A stretch of 64,000 nucleotides of DNA, taken from positions 73,694,857 through 73,758,856 of the forward strand of contig CM055092.1 of assembly GCA_029204225.1 (NCBI GenBank), given 5' to 3'. Below, in pieces: positions 43,286-53,103 of this stretch. The notes under the pieces were generated by a model that ran no database searches, was not told the origin of the DNA, and worked only from the letters and a program-made list of their open reading frames with translations. Both the position numbers and the translations under genes were made by a program. The DNA comes from Diphasiastrum complanatum. Lineage: Eukaryota; Streptophyta; Lycopodiopsida; Lycopodiales; Lycopodiaceae. Position 1 is the first letter of the stretch. Every line of letters begins with the position of its first letter.

Positions 43286-44200
43286 TTGGAGATAGTTGCC
43301 TCTTACACTTATCTCGGAGTTCTTTTTTTTGCTCCTCTGCTTACTTCTAAACTTGCATCCCTAGCTCGAATGCGTAAGGGGCATACAACCCTTGTTCATA
43401 TGGAGAGACTTTGTACTGCCCTTGATATCCATGATACTGCTACACGATGTTTGGTCTTTTCTGTTATTGTCTCTCTTGTGGCTATGTATTCAACAAAGGT
43501 TTGGTGTCCTGGGCTCTCTACGGGTACATGGAGAGACATCATTTGACTACATATTCTCATGCTTGGCGGGATGATCTATGCAAAGGCATCGATTCCTCAT
43601 GACCTTATACTAGCAAAGTTTGTATCTCCACTTATGGTTGTGAAGGCTACATTCTGGGTTGTCATGTTCTTACATAGGCTAGCGAATATAGATACTTCTA
43701 AGTATTTGGTTGTTGCTTACACTTCATCTTGAATTATTGCTAGTCAGCCGACTAAGTCGTTGTGGTTTGAGGATGTCTCTAAGTTTCTTGGCAGATGGGG
43801 GATATCTATCTCAACTCTCCCTAATGGGACTCATGCCTATATTCGGCGTCAACTTTATCGCAGTTATATCCAGACAGTATGGTCACAGCCAGATCCAGAG
43901 AAGGTCAAGATGCATTTTTACGACACTCATCTCCTACAATTAATGATATGGGATTACCTATCCTACCGTTGTATCTTTCACAGACATTGTCGTATGGTCT
44001 TCGATACCATATTGGGCAGCTTTGTGTCTCCTCACATCAGCTTGCTATTGAGATTGGCCAATATATTGACACACCTAGACCACAACGGATTTGCCAGTTA
44101 TGCTCGATGCAGGAGGTGATGAGTCACATTTCATTTTCAAATATGGGATCCGAGGTCGTTATTATTGTTTCTACATAGACACTCTTCTCTCCCTTGCCTC
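43286..44200 (+). pseudogene. LINE ORF2 C-terminal region (copy 1)
   Basis: I-V-A-S-Y-T-Y-L-G-V-L-F, then V-W-C-P-G-L-S-T-G-T-W-R-D-I, and after stops Q-L-Y-R-S-Y-I-Q-T-V-W-S. The zinc-knuckle-like I-C-Q-L-C-S-M-Q is followed by a decayed end. Matches 47221-48130 of copy 2. Confidence 0.82.
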
Positions 44201-44280
44201 TTTCTTGGCATAACCAAACCCTAGGTGTGTGGGACTCTTTCTGAGAGAGATGTTTACGCTATGAACATCTCTTTTACCTT

Positions 44281-44585
44281 TAGAGCCAAATGGCCTTTTC
44301 AAATGCTAGAAATTGTGTTCAAATTGGTCATGAAGTTTGAGAATCAATGGAAGTGCCTAAAAGTTGGGAGACTAAGGGCAGGGGAACCACCCTCACTTAG
44401 CACACGGCGAGTTAAGCAAGCTTAAATTGTGAGTGCTTGTAGCACTAACAAGACTCTACCCCATTGCCAACTTCGTAGCAACGTTTGACCCCACTTGTAG
44501 ATTGTTTTTACAATTTGTAATATTAGTTGCATGATAGAATTAATGATTGGCATTTTAGAAGGCTACATAATAGGTCGGGGATGGT
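44281..44585. other. Unassigned sequence between LINE copies
   Basis: No clear similarity. It contains GGGGAACCACCCTCACTTAG and other unassigned unique sequence. Confidence 0.4.
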
Positions 44586-44591
44586 AAGGCA

Positions 44592-44952
44592 TCAAAGCCA
44601 TCTCAAAGCAGTAGAAGACAAGGTCAAATTAACATGAAAGCAAAAGTTACTGGATGAACAAAAGGAAAAAATTTGCCAAACTCCCCCATCATCTACTACG
44701 GATCTTGCAGAAACTTCTAACAAGATTTCCAGCCTTGAGAAACAAGTGAAAGAGACGAAATCATGGGCAGCACTGTTCAAGAAAGATAATGGTATGATAG
44801 ACTTGCCTATGAATGTTTCAATTGACTCAAGATTAGAAAGCATGTTTTTGGAGCAAGAGAAAAGAGCCAAAAAAGCTCTTAATATTAGAGTGAGAGGCAT
44901 CCCAAATGCTGGAAAACCTCTTGAGGAAGCTAAGGATTTACTTACACTATGA
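44592..44952 (+). pseudogene. LINE ORF1 fragment (copy 2)
   Basis: Coiled part K-I-S-S-L-E-K-Q-V-K-E, then S-W-A-A-L-F-K-K-D, L-E-Q-E-K-R-A-K-K-A-L-N-I-R-V-R-G-I-P-N-A-G-K. Stops at 44950, after which the hairpin region follows without the C-terminal RNA-binding half. Confidence 0.8.
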
Positions 44953-44999
44953 ACGCTCTCTATAGGGAATTGGGGCTCCTGGGCGTGGAAGCAGCTCAA

Positions 45000-46006
45000 G
45001 ATCGCTTCGTATTGGTTTTTGAAATTGTAATGGCTTTCACTCTTCCTCTTCTGCAGGCGACTTGCAGTCCTTTCTTGCTCGTACATATATTTTACTTCTA
45101 GCAGAGACTCATGAGTCTCAATTTCGTCCTCTTCCTATGGTGACAGATTTCTCTTGGCACTCAGTGTTTAGACCATTCCTATGGGGAAAGACCTCCAGAG
45201 GCTCAGGTGGGGTGGCATGCTTATACAGGGACCGGTATAGTCATACTCTTAAGATGGTTAAGAAAGATCCGTACTCACGTTTTATATGGTTGCAATTAAT
45301 TGGCATTCCCTAGGTTTGGCTAGAGGTATCTTCCTGGCAATATGTTATCTCCTCAGAGTTCGACATTTGCAGATTATGGTGGTTTCAGGTTTTGTCTGAG
45401 GATATTTCCATCTTTCAGGGATATGTACTTTTAGCAGGTGACTTTAACTCCCGCATGGCCACCAGACAGACGACATTTCATGCGATGACGGATTACCTCC
45501 AGCTTCATGCTTTGGATACAGGTTTTGAGCGGACATCTCATGATGAGGCTACCCCTTCTACTACATTTGATGAGCAGTTACTCAGGATTTCCGAGGCACA
45601 TTCCTTGGTTATTCTGAATGGTTTATCACAGTGGCCAGATTCAGCAACATTCACTTGTCATCCACATGGAGGCGGACAAAGTGTGGTGGATTACTTCATT
45701 GGCTCACCAGCCTTGATTCCTCTCATTCACAGCTTTACCATTCTCTCTCCCACCCTTGCTGATCACTCGCTGCTCTTACTCTCTATTGGCCAGACCACTC
45801 CCCGTCCAACCATTCGACCCAAGACCACTACACCTCACTTTTCTTTTCATACACATGTCATCCCAAGATACATACTCACGCTCCACACTCTTCTGCAAGA
45901 TTTTCCCTTCTCCTCTCCTATTGAGCAACATGCCAGCTTCTTGTCGCTCTCCCTTATACCAGCCGCCACCCAAGCCTTTCCCCCTAAGACATATTCCACT
46001 CATTGA
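45000..46006 (+). pseudogene. LINE AP-type endonuclease (copy 2)
   Basis: I-L-L-L-A-E-T-H-E-S, then after a frameshift L-L-A-G-D-F-N-S-R-M-A-T-R, S-V-V-D-Y-F-I-G-S-P-A-L-I-P and P-T-L-A-D-H-S-L-L-L-L-S. The E, G-D-F-N, V-D-Y and D-H residues of the AP endonuclease fold are all kept in this copy. Confidence 0.88.
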
Positions 46007-47710
46007 AAGACCTATAACCGATGGTATGATCATGATTGCCGTGCCTTACATAAGCAGGTGGTATTCGCCATGCATCACTATCCTGATCTTTTGGTGCACG
46101 TACAAAAGCAATATCGTCATGTAGTTAATAAAAAGAAAAGAGACTCTCTAACAAGAGATGGTCAAAAACTCATAGACTCCCTTTTCTCTTCCTCCTCTCT
46201 ATTCTGGAAAATATTTTCTAAGAAATCTTCCTTACTTTCAACTATTGATATCGACTCTTGGGTGGAATACGCTACTCGATTATACACTACAGATGCTCCC
46301 CTATCCCTATCTCTCGACCCACTACATTCTCTCTTTTTACCTCTGACCAGGTTGAATCCGCGATTTGTAAAGCCCAACCCCATAAAGCGAAAGACATCGA
46401 CTCACTTAACTCGGACTTCCTCAAACCTGACTCCCAACTTCTCTCTCCTTACATTGCCCACACTTTTAACATGGTTGTTACCTCTGGCTTTCCCACCAAT
46501 TGGTGCACGAATCGTCTCCATCCCATTCTCAAGGCTGGTGATCCAATGAACGTCGATAACTACCGCACTCTCATGATCAGTCACATGATGGCGAAGCTTT
46601 ATGGCTCAGTTCTACAATCTATGGTTGGATCCCAGGCGGAATCAGATGAGTTATTTGCTCTTGGACAGGCTGGCTTCAAACCCGGATATTGTTCTATTGG
46701 TCATGCATTTGTCCTACGCTGCATCATAGACGAGGCTCGACATCGGAGACGGAGAGTATATTGTTGCTTTGTGGATTTCCGCAAGGCCTTTGACTAAGTT
46801 CCACGCACCTGCTACTTCAGCGCCTATCTTCACTTGGCTTCTCACGGATATCATCATGGCTATTAGCACCTTATATGAGAGGGTATTAGCACGTTTCAGA
46901 GATGGCAGCAGTTGGTCGCCTTCTATCCAGTGGGGTCAAGCAGGGATGTCCATTCTCTCCCACTCTTTTTGCATTGTACATTGATGATCTAGAGCGGATC
47001 ATCAAGGAGGAGGGTGGTGATGGATGTCCACTAGCTGATGTTATTATTGCTATCCTATTATATGCGGATGATGTGGCATTGCTATCTTCTACAGCCTCTG
47101 AAATTACAGCGACATCTTGATGCTCTATATGGTTTTTGCTTAGTGTGGGGCTTGATGGTGAATATTGCTAAGACCAAGGTAATGGTGTTTAACACTAATC
47201 GGAAGCATATGAGAGATGACACATTTTATTATGATGGACAGCAGTTGGAGATTGTTACCTCTTACACCTATCTAGGTGTACTATTCACCGGCCCCTTACT
47301 CACTTTTCACTCTACTGCTCTATCTCGCCTGCGTAAGGGGCATGCTGCCTTGGTACATATGGAGAAAGTGTGTACTACTTACCATATACATGATCCTGCT
47401 ACTAGAGACCACCTTTTCTCTACAGTGGTCTCACCAGTGGCTATGCACTCGGCGGAGGTTTGGTGCCCAGGGATATCTCAGGGAACTTGGAGAGACATCA
47501 CTCGCCTGCAGGTCACCATGTTAGGAAGGATGATCCGTGCGAAGCCATCAGTTCCTCATGAGATTCTTTTAGCGGAGTTCGCCTCACTCCCCATGGTGGT
47601 TGAGGGTCTATTTCAAATTGTTACATTTCTACATCGACTTGAGACCATGGATACTCACAGATACGTGATGGTAGCGCTTACTTCTTCTCAGACTATAGCT
47701 GGTGGATAGC
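46007..47710 (+). pseudogene. LINE reverse transcriptase (copy 2)
   Basis: F-W-K-I-F-S-K-K-S, S-W-V-E-Y-A-T, L-H-P-I-L-K-A-G-D-P, Y-R-T-L-M-I-S-H, G-Q-A-G-F-K-P-G-Y, V-Y-C-C-F-V-D-F-R-K-A-F-D followed by a stop (46795). Then G-V-K-Q-G-C-P-F-S-P-T-L-F-A-L-Y-I-D-D-L-E and I-L-L-Y-A-D-D-V-A-L-L-S-S (~47053). The last frame is open from 47038 to 47709 through the thumb region. Confidence 0.9.
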
Positions 47711-48441
47711 AGGCTAGATCTTCTTGGTATGATGATGTGGTGGCTTTCTTTCAGTCATGGGGCTTCTCGATGCTGGATCTCCCACAGGAAACTCATGCAT
47801 TTATCAGACATCAGCTATATCGTAGATATTGTCACATAGTATGGGATCATCCTGATCATGAAAGAGTCAAGCTTACCTTTTATGGCGCACATATCTTACG
47901 CATAGACAGTTTGGGACTTCCTATTAGACCTTTATATCTATCTCTTCCTCTTTCTTTTGGGCTCCGATACAAATTGGGTCAGTTACGAGTCTCTTCGCAT
48001 CAGCTTGCTATTGAGACAGGCAGATATTTAGGCATTTTGAGAGAGCGTCGGATATGCCAAGTATGCACATTGGGTGTAGTGGAGGATGAGTTCCATTTTA
48101 TCTTCATATGCCCTACATACTTTGAGATACGTGGCCGATATCATTGTTTATATCAGGACACCCCTATTACCCTCAGTACCTTTTTGAAGTATCAGGATCC
48201 CAGATGTGTCGGCCTTTTACTACGAGAGATGCTTATGTTGAGAGCCTCTTTTCTACCATCGGAGAGTATTATTGATTCTGGCCAGCATCTCATGACTAGC
48301 TTCTTTCAGAAGCGGGAGCGCGATGACCTATCAGATGATGAGGCAGTCATGCCCAGCGTGCCCAGCCACCACCTCGTGCCAGATCTACACGCGCCTCCAG
48401 AGCTACCAGAGCTCCTCGACCACAGATCACAACTTCTATGA
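47711..48441 (+). CDS. LINE ORF2 C-terminal domain with zinc knuckle (copy 2)
   Basis: Open frame, probably continuous with RT before a TAG at 47707. Contains Q-L-Y-R-R-Y-C-H-I-V-W-D-H-P, F-G-L-R-Y-K-L-G-Q-L-R-V and R-R-I-C-Q-V-C-T-L-G-V-V-E-D-E-F-H-F-I-F-I-C. The last is the C-x2-C-x9-H-x4-C knuckle found at the end of many plant and animal LINE ORF2 proteins. The tail is acidic (D-D-L-S-D-D-E). It ends at TGA 48439-48441. Confidence 0.85.
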
Positions 48442-48718
48442 GTACCAGACGCTTTTTTTCGAGATTGATATTTTACTCTTCCTTTTCCTTTCCTCAGCAG
48501 AGCAGGCGGTTAAGCTCTTGCACCTCTACCCTCTTCAGAGCTGGAGGTTAAGCTCTTGTATATTTGCTCTTATATGCTTTTTATGACTCTATGTTGGATG
48601 TGTCTTTAACTAGCTAGGGAGAGTTCTATATTGTCTTTTCCACTTAGACTAGTCATTTTTATGTTGTCCGACATGGACAGTTATCCTACGAGATATGTAC
48701 TTATTTATTCTGTCTTAT

Positions 48719-48732
48719 GTGCCCTTGGGCAC
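48719..48732 (+). promoter_or_regulatory. Palindrome near the LINE 3' end
   Basis: GTGCCCTTGGGCAC, six-base arms with two-base centre, about 30 nt before the CT tail. It could form a 3'-UTR stem-loop in the LINE RNA. Confidence 0.6.
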
Positions 48733-48756
48733 CCAACAGACATTAATACAATTTCT

Positions 48757-48760
<4 letters not shown>

Positions 48761-48824
<64 letters not shown>
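48761..48824 (+). repeat. CT microsatellite, 64 bp
   Basis: 32 uninterrupted CT units directly following the LINE 3' UTR. The Ser-Leu reading through it is not a gene. Confidence 0.97.
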
Positions 48825-48826
<2 letters not shown>

Positions 48827-48907
48827 TCCACATTTTAAATTATCATAGAAACTATTGGTTTTCCTCCCTCTGACAGCCATAAACAGGTAACTTCCACCCA
48901 AGCAAGC

Positions 48908-49089
48908 CATCCAACTTAGCCAATAGGTTAGAGCCCATTCCCCAAGTGCTTAACCATGTTCACGTTCATGCAAGGAACACTCAAAAACCAGAAGCTGCCA
49001 TCCAACTCAGCCAACAGTTTAGAGCCCATTCCCCAAGTGCTTAACCATGTTCACGTTCATGCAAGGAACACTCAGAAACCAGAAGCTGC
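48908..49089 (+). repeat. 91-bp tandem duplication
   Basis: Two copies (48908-48998, 48999-49089), few mismatches, containing CCCATTCCCCAAGTGCTTAA. Confidence 0.93.
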
Positions 49090-49717
49090 AAAAGATATGA
49101 CGACAACAAGTTTATGGACTGAATGGTCCCAAAAGCATACCGCTGGCATCCCGAATTGAAACGACTAAGTGCCAAATAAAAAAGATTTGAAGCCGCCTTA
49201 CAGCTAGCACTTTTACCAACAACTGAAACCTAGAAGGAAATTAGAGTCAGTTTGAGGATAATCCCACTTTATTAATATATTTGATAAGGTTACATTTCAA
49301 GTGTGTGACCGACCCTAATCTCCGGGGCACTTGCATGCCAAGGTTGGCGCCAGAACATCATTCCAGGAAGGGGAGTTGAGACTTGGTTGGAGCTCACCCT
49401 GAGTTGCAACCCGCATCCCCTATAGTTATGGTGGGATTTGCCACTTCCCCTCACAACAAGTGCTTAGACCAAATTGGTAATTCACGTTTTTCTCTCTCTT
49501 TATTGATCCCTAGGCTTCCTTTAATCATGCCTAGATCGTGTGAGGTGATTGCACATTGATCTGAGCTCTCTAAACTTCACTAGATCTGATCAAAGTTTTT
49601 GAGCCATATAAACTTGGAGTCAGGAGGGACGTTGGCGTCTGGAGTAAAGCTTGCACTTGTAGCTAGCTTTACAACACCAGCCTACCTGAACCTTGGATTT
49701 TCTCAATAGGATTCCAT
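49090..49717. other. Unassigned sequence, possible decayed LTR
   Basis: No gene. TTGGCGCCAGAAC (49343-49355) recalls primer sites of some gypsy elements but no LTR pair was seen. Confidence 0.35.
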
Positions 49718-49830
49718 CTGAGAACAAGATTTGTCAAATGTGTTCCATGGATTTGACAGAGTCAAAGAAGCGTCTCATCTTTGAGTGCCCTCTCCGCAAC
49801 AAGATTTGAGGGAGTTTGTTACGTACCCAT
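49718..49830 (+). pseudogene. LINE C-terminal zinc-knuckle fragment
   Basis: N-K-I-C-Q-M-C-S-M-D-L-T-E-S-K-K-R-L-I-F followed by E-C-P-L-R. It resembles the ORF2 end of copies 1 and 2, with the zinc His lost. Short isolated remnant. Confidence 0.6.
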
Positions 49831-49963
49831 TAGGGCACGCAACAGGAAACTTGAGGTGACGGTCTAATTTATGGGACGGAACGCTAATCTGGAGCTATAG
49901 GTCTTTTGGGTGCCACGTGTCAATGTCTTATTAGCCGCGGTGACTCAATGTTAGAATCCCCAT

Positions 49964-50540
49964 CATCGATCTGGTCCATTGCTAAAGCACAAACAGGTGA
50001 CGACGAATGCTACGTTGCCGCCCAACCATAACGTATTGCCACCTCACCCCCGTGCACTGGAGCCATAGACTGCCATCAAGCAAGCTCGGATCTCAGATAA
50101 GCCATGGTGTCCCATACCACCATGCCTTACCCTCAACCCTCGCCTACCTACATGTTGAGGCCTAGATAATCGTCCTGACCTGACCACCAGTGGAAGAGCT
50201 CTTCATTCTCCAGGAGAGAATGAATACCAAGCTCATGGAGATCCACCTCTATATACATAGTCTAGGTGGGGTCATCTCCGACCATAGGAGTCACGCATGA
50301 CCATCGACCACGCGGCGGTGCACACCGACGCATCGTCGATCCGGTCATTGCTAAGCACAAACAGGTGACGAACGCTATGTTACCGCCCAACCATAGAGGT
50401 ACTGCCACCTCTCCCCCGTGCACTGGAGCTATAGACCACCATCAAGCAAGCTTGGATCTCCGATAAGCCATGGTGTCCCATACCACCATACTTTACCTCG
50501 CCTACCTACATCCTGAGGCCTAGATAATCGTCTTGACCTG
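49964..50540 (+). repeat. Spaced direct duplication of ~210-219 bp
   Basis: Copy 1 49964-50182, copy 2 50331-50540, offset about 358-367 bp. Both contain GCACAAACAGGTGACGA and end GACCTG. Copy 2 stops exactly where family B sequence starts. No coding content recognised. Confidence 0.88.
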
Positions 50541-51080
50541 CAGCGCCCTACTACCTTGCCATCTTCGACGGATTTCTCCACCGATTTGCTGTCCATTTTG
50601 CTGATTGTTTGGAGGCTGTTCAGCACCCTACTTCATCACCATTTTCAGCGATCTTTCCATCATGTTGCAGGACATTTGTGGATCTTACTAGCTGCTGCCC
50701 AGCACCCATTTTCAGCTTGGATCTTCAGCTCTCTCTCTCTCTTTAGCCTCCTATCCAAAAATCACCCAATTGAGTAATCGTTTGCTATTCCAAATTGCCA
50801 AAATCCTGCAGCCTGTTCATCGCTGCGCCAGCCCTTCCGACTTGTCACTTACGCCTATTATTTTATCCGTTTCCAGCCATCTTTCACAGTTTATCAAAAG
50901 GCTCTCCAGCACCCATCCTCAACCACATTTCACGGAATTCCGACTCCGTTTGATATTCCAATTTGACATTTCCCTCCAGGCTGTCCAGCGCATTTTTACA
51001 GCCTTCATTTTCACGTTTTCCATTTGCTGATTGCTGCCCTTTCTTAGTTGTGATAATATTGGTTTTAATAAACTAATTTG
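50541..51080 (+). repeat. Leader repeats, family B copy 3 (partial)
   Basis: Cores near 50541, 50623, 50699, 50909 and 50987 (CAGCGCCCTAC to CCAGCACCCAT). Confidence 0.75.
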
Positions 51081-51136
51081 GGGTGACGACAAGAGTCCGC
51101 TCCCTCAAGTTTTCGTCTATTCCTTCCACTATCATT

Positions 51137-52020
51137 ATGGCACATTCACCTACCCCGAGTGAAACTGTTCAGGAATACTTATCCGATCAATTTCGGCGCA
51201 TGGATGAATCTCTTTCTGGCCTAGTTCTTCGCTTCGATACAGTTATGACCGGCTTTCCTACTATGCAGTCACATATTGATTCTTTACAGCCTCATTGGAT
51301 TTCCATCTTTGTCTGCTAGTCAGCCTGGTGGTGGACCGTTCATTCCACCTAACCCACCTCCTGGTTTCTTTCCACGTCCCCCAGTTCCTGCGCCACACTT
51401 TGCTCGAGACTTTCGTGATAGAGTACAGCTTGATACCTATTCCGGTTCCTCTAACGGGAACTTATTAGAGAATTGGTTTGCTAAGCTTGACACATATTTT
51501 TAGACACACCCTAAGACTGATCCTCAGAAGATCCAGTTGGCTGCTTTACACTTAGATGGACGCGCCGCCACGTGGTGGCACGTTTATCGAGCTGATCCTG
51601 ATCGGGAAGGGCTCCATATATGGCATACCTTTCACCGTGACAATCGTTGTGCTATGATTGATCCTCAGTGGCTCCACCACCAACGTGATACACTCCGTAG
51701 TCTCACTCAGACAAGTGACCTTGCTTTTTATAAAGATCAGTTTATGGAGCTTTCTTATCTTTTCACAGATCTGCCGCCCACTGAGCTTATTTCTCCTTAC
51801 ATTGCTGGGCTTTGTGGTGCCTTATGTTACAATGTTTCTTCCTTCCATCCTCCCACACTTGTTGAGGCGATGTCTCTTGCCAGTACTTTACAGCACAAGT
51901 ACTCTGACACCCTTCCTTCCCGCTTCTCCCGACCCCGTCCTTCTGCTTCATCTTTTCCCGCTATGTCCAGCCCTACACCTGCCCCTTCAGTTCCAGTTCC
52001 TTGCATTGTGGACCCTTGAC
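51137..52020 (+). pseudogene. gag of family B copy 3
   Basis: Probable start MAHSPTPSETVQEYLSDQFR. An upstream ATG at 51083 is in frame. A deletion near 51297 shifts the frame (the Q-P-H-G-P-G-K-A-P stretch of copy 2 is lost) and a TAG follows T-Y-F at 51503. The core L-H-L-D-G-R-A-A-T-W-W, D-P-Q-W-L-H-H-Q and L-F-T-D-L-P-P is well kept. The frame ends at W-T-L-TGA, and the zinc knuckle is gone. Confidence 0.85.
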
Positions 52021-52217
52021 CTGCTTTTGTCCGACGTTACATGTCTGCAGAGTTTGCTGACCTTCAGGATCCTATATCACACAGTTTGAGCAAGTTGCCT
52101 GATTTACTTGAGATAGTTATTGATCTACCTGAGCTCGTCATTGTATCCCATAGTGAGCCAGCGTCACATATATAGGTTCCTACTGATGCTGATTCACATA
52201 TACAGGTTGCGGCTGAT

Positions 52218-53097
52218 ATGGTCATTGATACTGACATAGCATGCTATGATCCTATTGATGATGTTGTTCCATGCTTTGATATTGTTGTTGAGTACTTTGA
52301 TGCTACTCGTGTTCCTGAGCGCCATGCTATGGATGTTGTCACCTATGCTCCTTATTTCGATATTATTCATGGGTCTACGGTTTCAGATGCTTTGGCTACT
52401 CCAGTAGATCTCCATATGGCATACGGTTATACATTTCATGATGGTCCTACTGTATACTCACTAGCTAATTTTGTTGATACCCGTCTAGATCAGTATGCGG
52501 TTCTTCTAGATGCATATTTAAGCCGGAACTTATCAGTTGATGCTTCTGTTATTATGTATGTTGTTCCATTTGTGGATCATATTATTCTAGATGCAGGGCG
52601 AGAGTATATCGCTTTAGTGGATACAGGCAGTACACCAGTTACATTTCCACCAGGATTAGTGATACACTTGTTCTTGCTTCCCAGCCTCTCAATGTAGAGG
52701 TTGCTCGTTCCCATTCTTTTCCCAGTTCTCAGATGATTCAGGGCTTGGATTATTGCATTGGTGATTTTTCTGGTCAGGCAGATTTCTACATCATTTCTCT
52801 GATGACATTATTTTTGGTGCAGTCTGGTTCTCTTCACTTGTTGGTACTGTTGCTGTGGATCTCTCTCAGCAGACACTTTCCTTTACTCATGCTGGTCAGC
52901 ATCATTCACTTGCTGGTATTGATTCCCAGGGTGACTATCAGCTGGTTACCGGGAAGCAGTTTTTGCGTAGCCTGCCAAAGGCTCAGCATGCAGCTCTTCT
53001 TTCCATTCAGAGTACATCACTTGCTGCTTCACTTTCACCATTCGTGGGTCCTCTTCCTCAGGTTGATGCTCCTTCGGATTTACAGGTTGTGGCTGTG
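52218..53097 (+). pseudogene. Spacer and retropepsin (family B copy 3)
   Basis: Spacer with D-I-A-C-Y-D-P-I-D-D-V-V, P-E-R-H-A-M-D-V-V. The protease site E-Y-I-A-L-V-D-T-G-S-T is at about 52594. A deletion directly after it shifts the frame. G-L-D-Y-C-I-G-D-F-S-G-Q and the end V-D-L-S-Q-Q-T-L-S-F-T-H lie in other frames up to 53097. Protease would mature Gag; this copy is broken. Confidence 0.85.
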
Positions 53098-53103
53098 TGA
53101 CTT

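Larger units (their letters stand above)
40040..44280 (+). mobile_element. LINE copy 1, L1-type, 3'-truncated
   Basis: Contains both ORFs. ORF1 (coiled coil plus RNA-binding C-terminus) ends at 41038, then a hairpin, then ORF2 with AP-type endonuclease (41086-41830), RT (42222-43170) and C-terminal zinc region (to about 44180). Many stops occur. The RT active site is destroyed (D-A-H-E in place of Y-A-D-D near 43117). The 3' UTR is missing. The 5' end is placed after a short CT run at about 40040, which is uncertain. Confidence 0.83.
44590..48760 (+). mobile_element. LINE copy 2, most complete ORF2
   Basis: Starts within ORF1 (5' truncated), lacks the ORF1 C-terminus through an internal deletion near 44950, and then carries ORF2 to its end and a 3' UTR. 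The RT active site L-L-Y-A-D-D-V-A-L-L-S is intact. The end is a G-T-G-C-C-C palindrome and a CT microsatellite instead of poly(A). Frameshifts near 45320, 46010, 46330 and 46800 and a stop at 47708 inactivate it. Confidence 0.87.

Noticed and set aside
49343-49355. TTGGCGCCAGAAC as a retroelement primer site
   Set aside because: No LTR end, second LTR or coding region could be placed around it.
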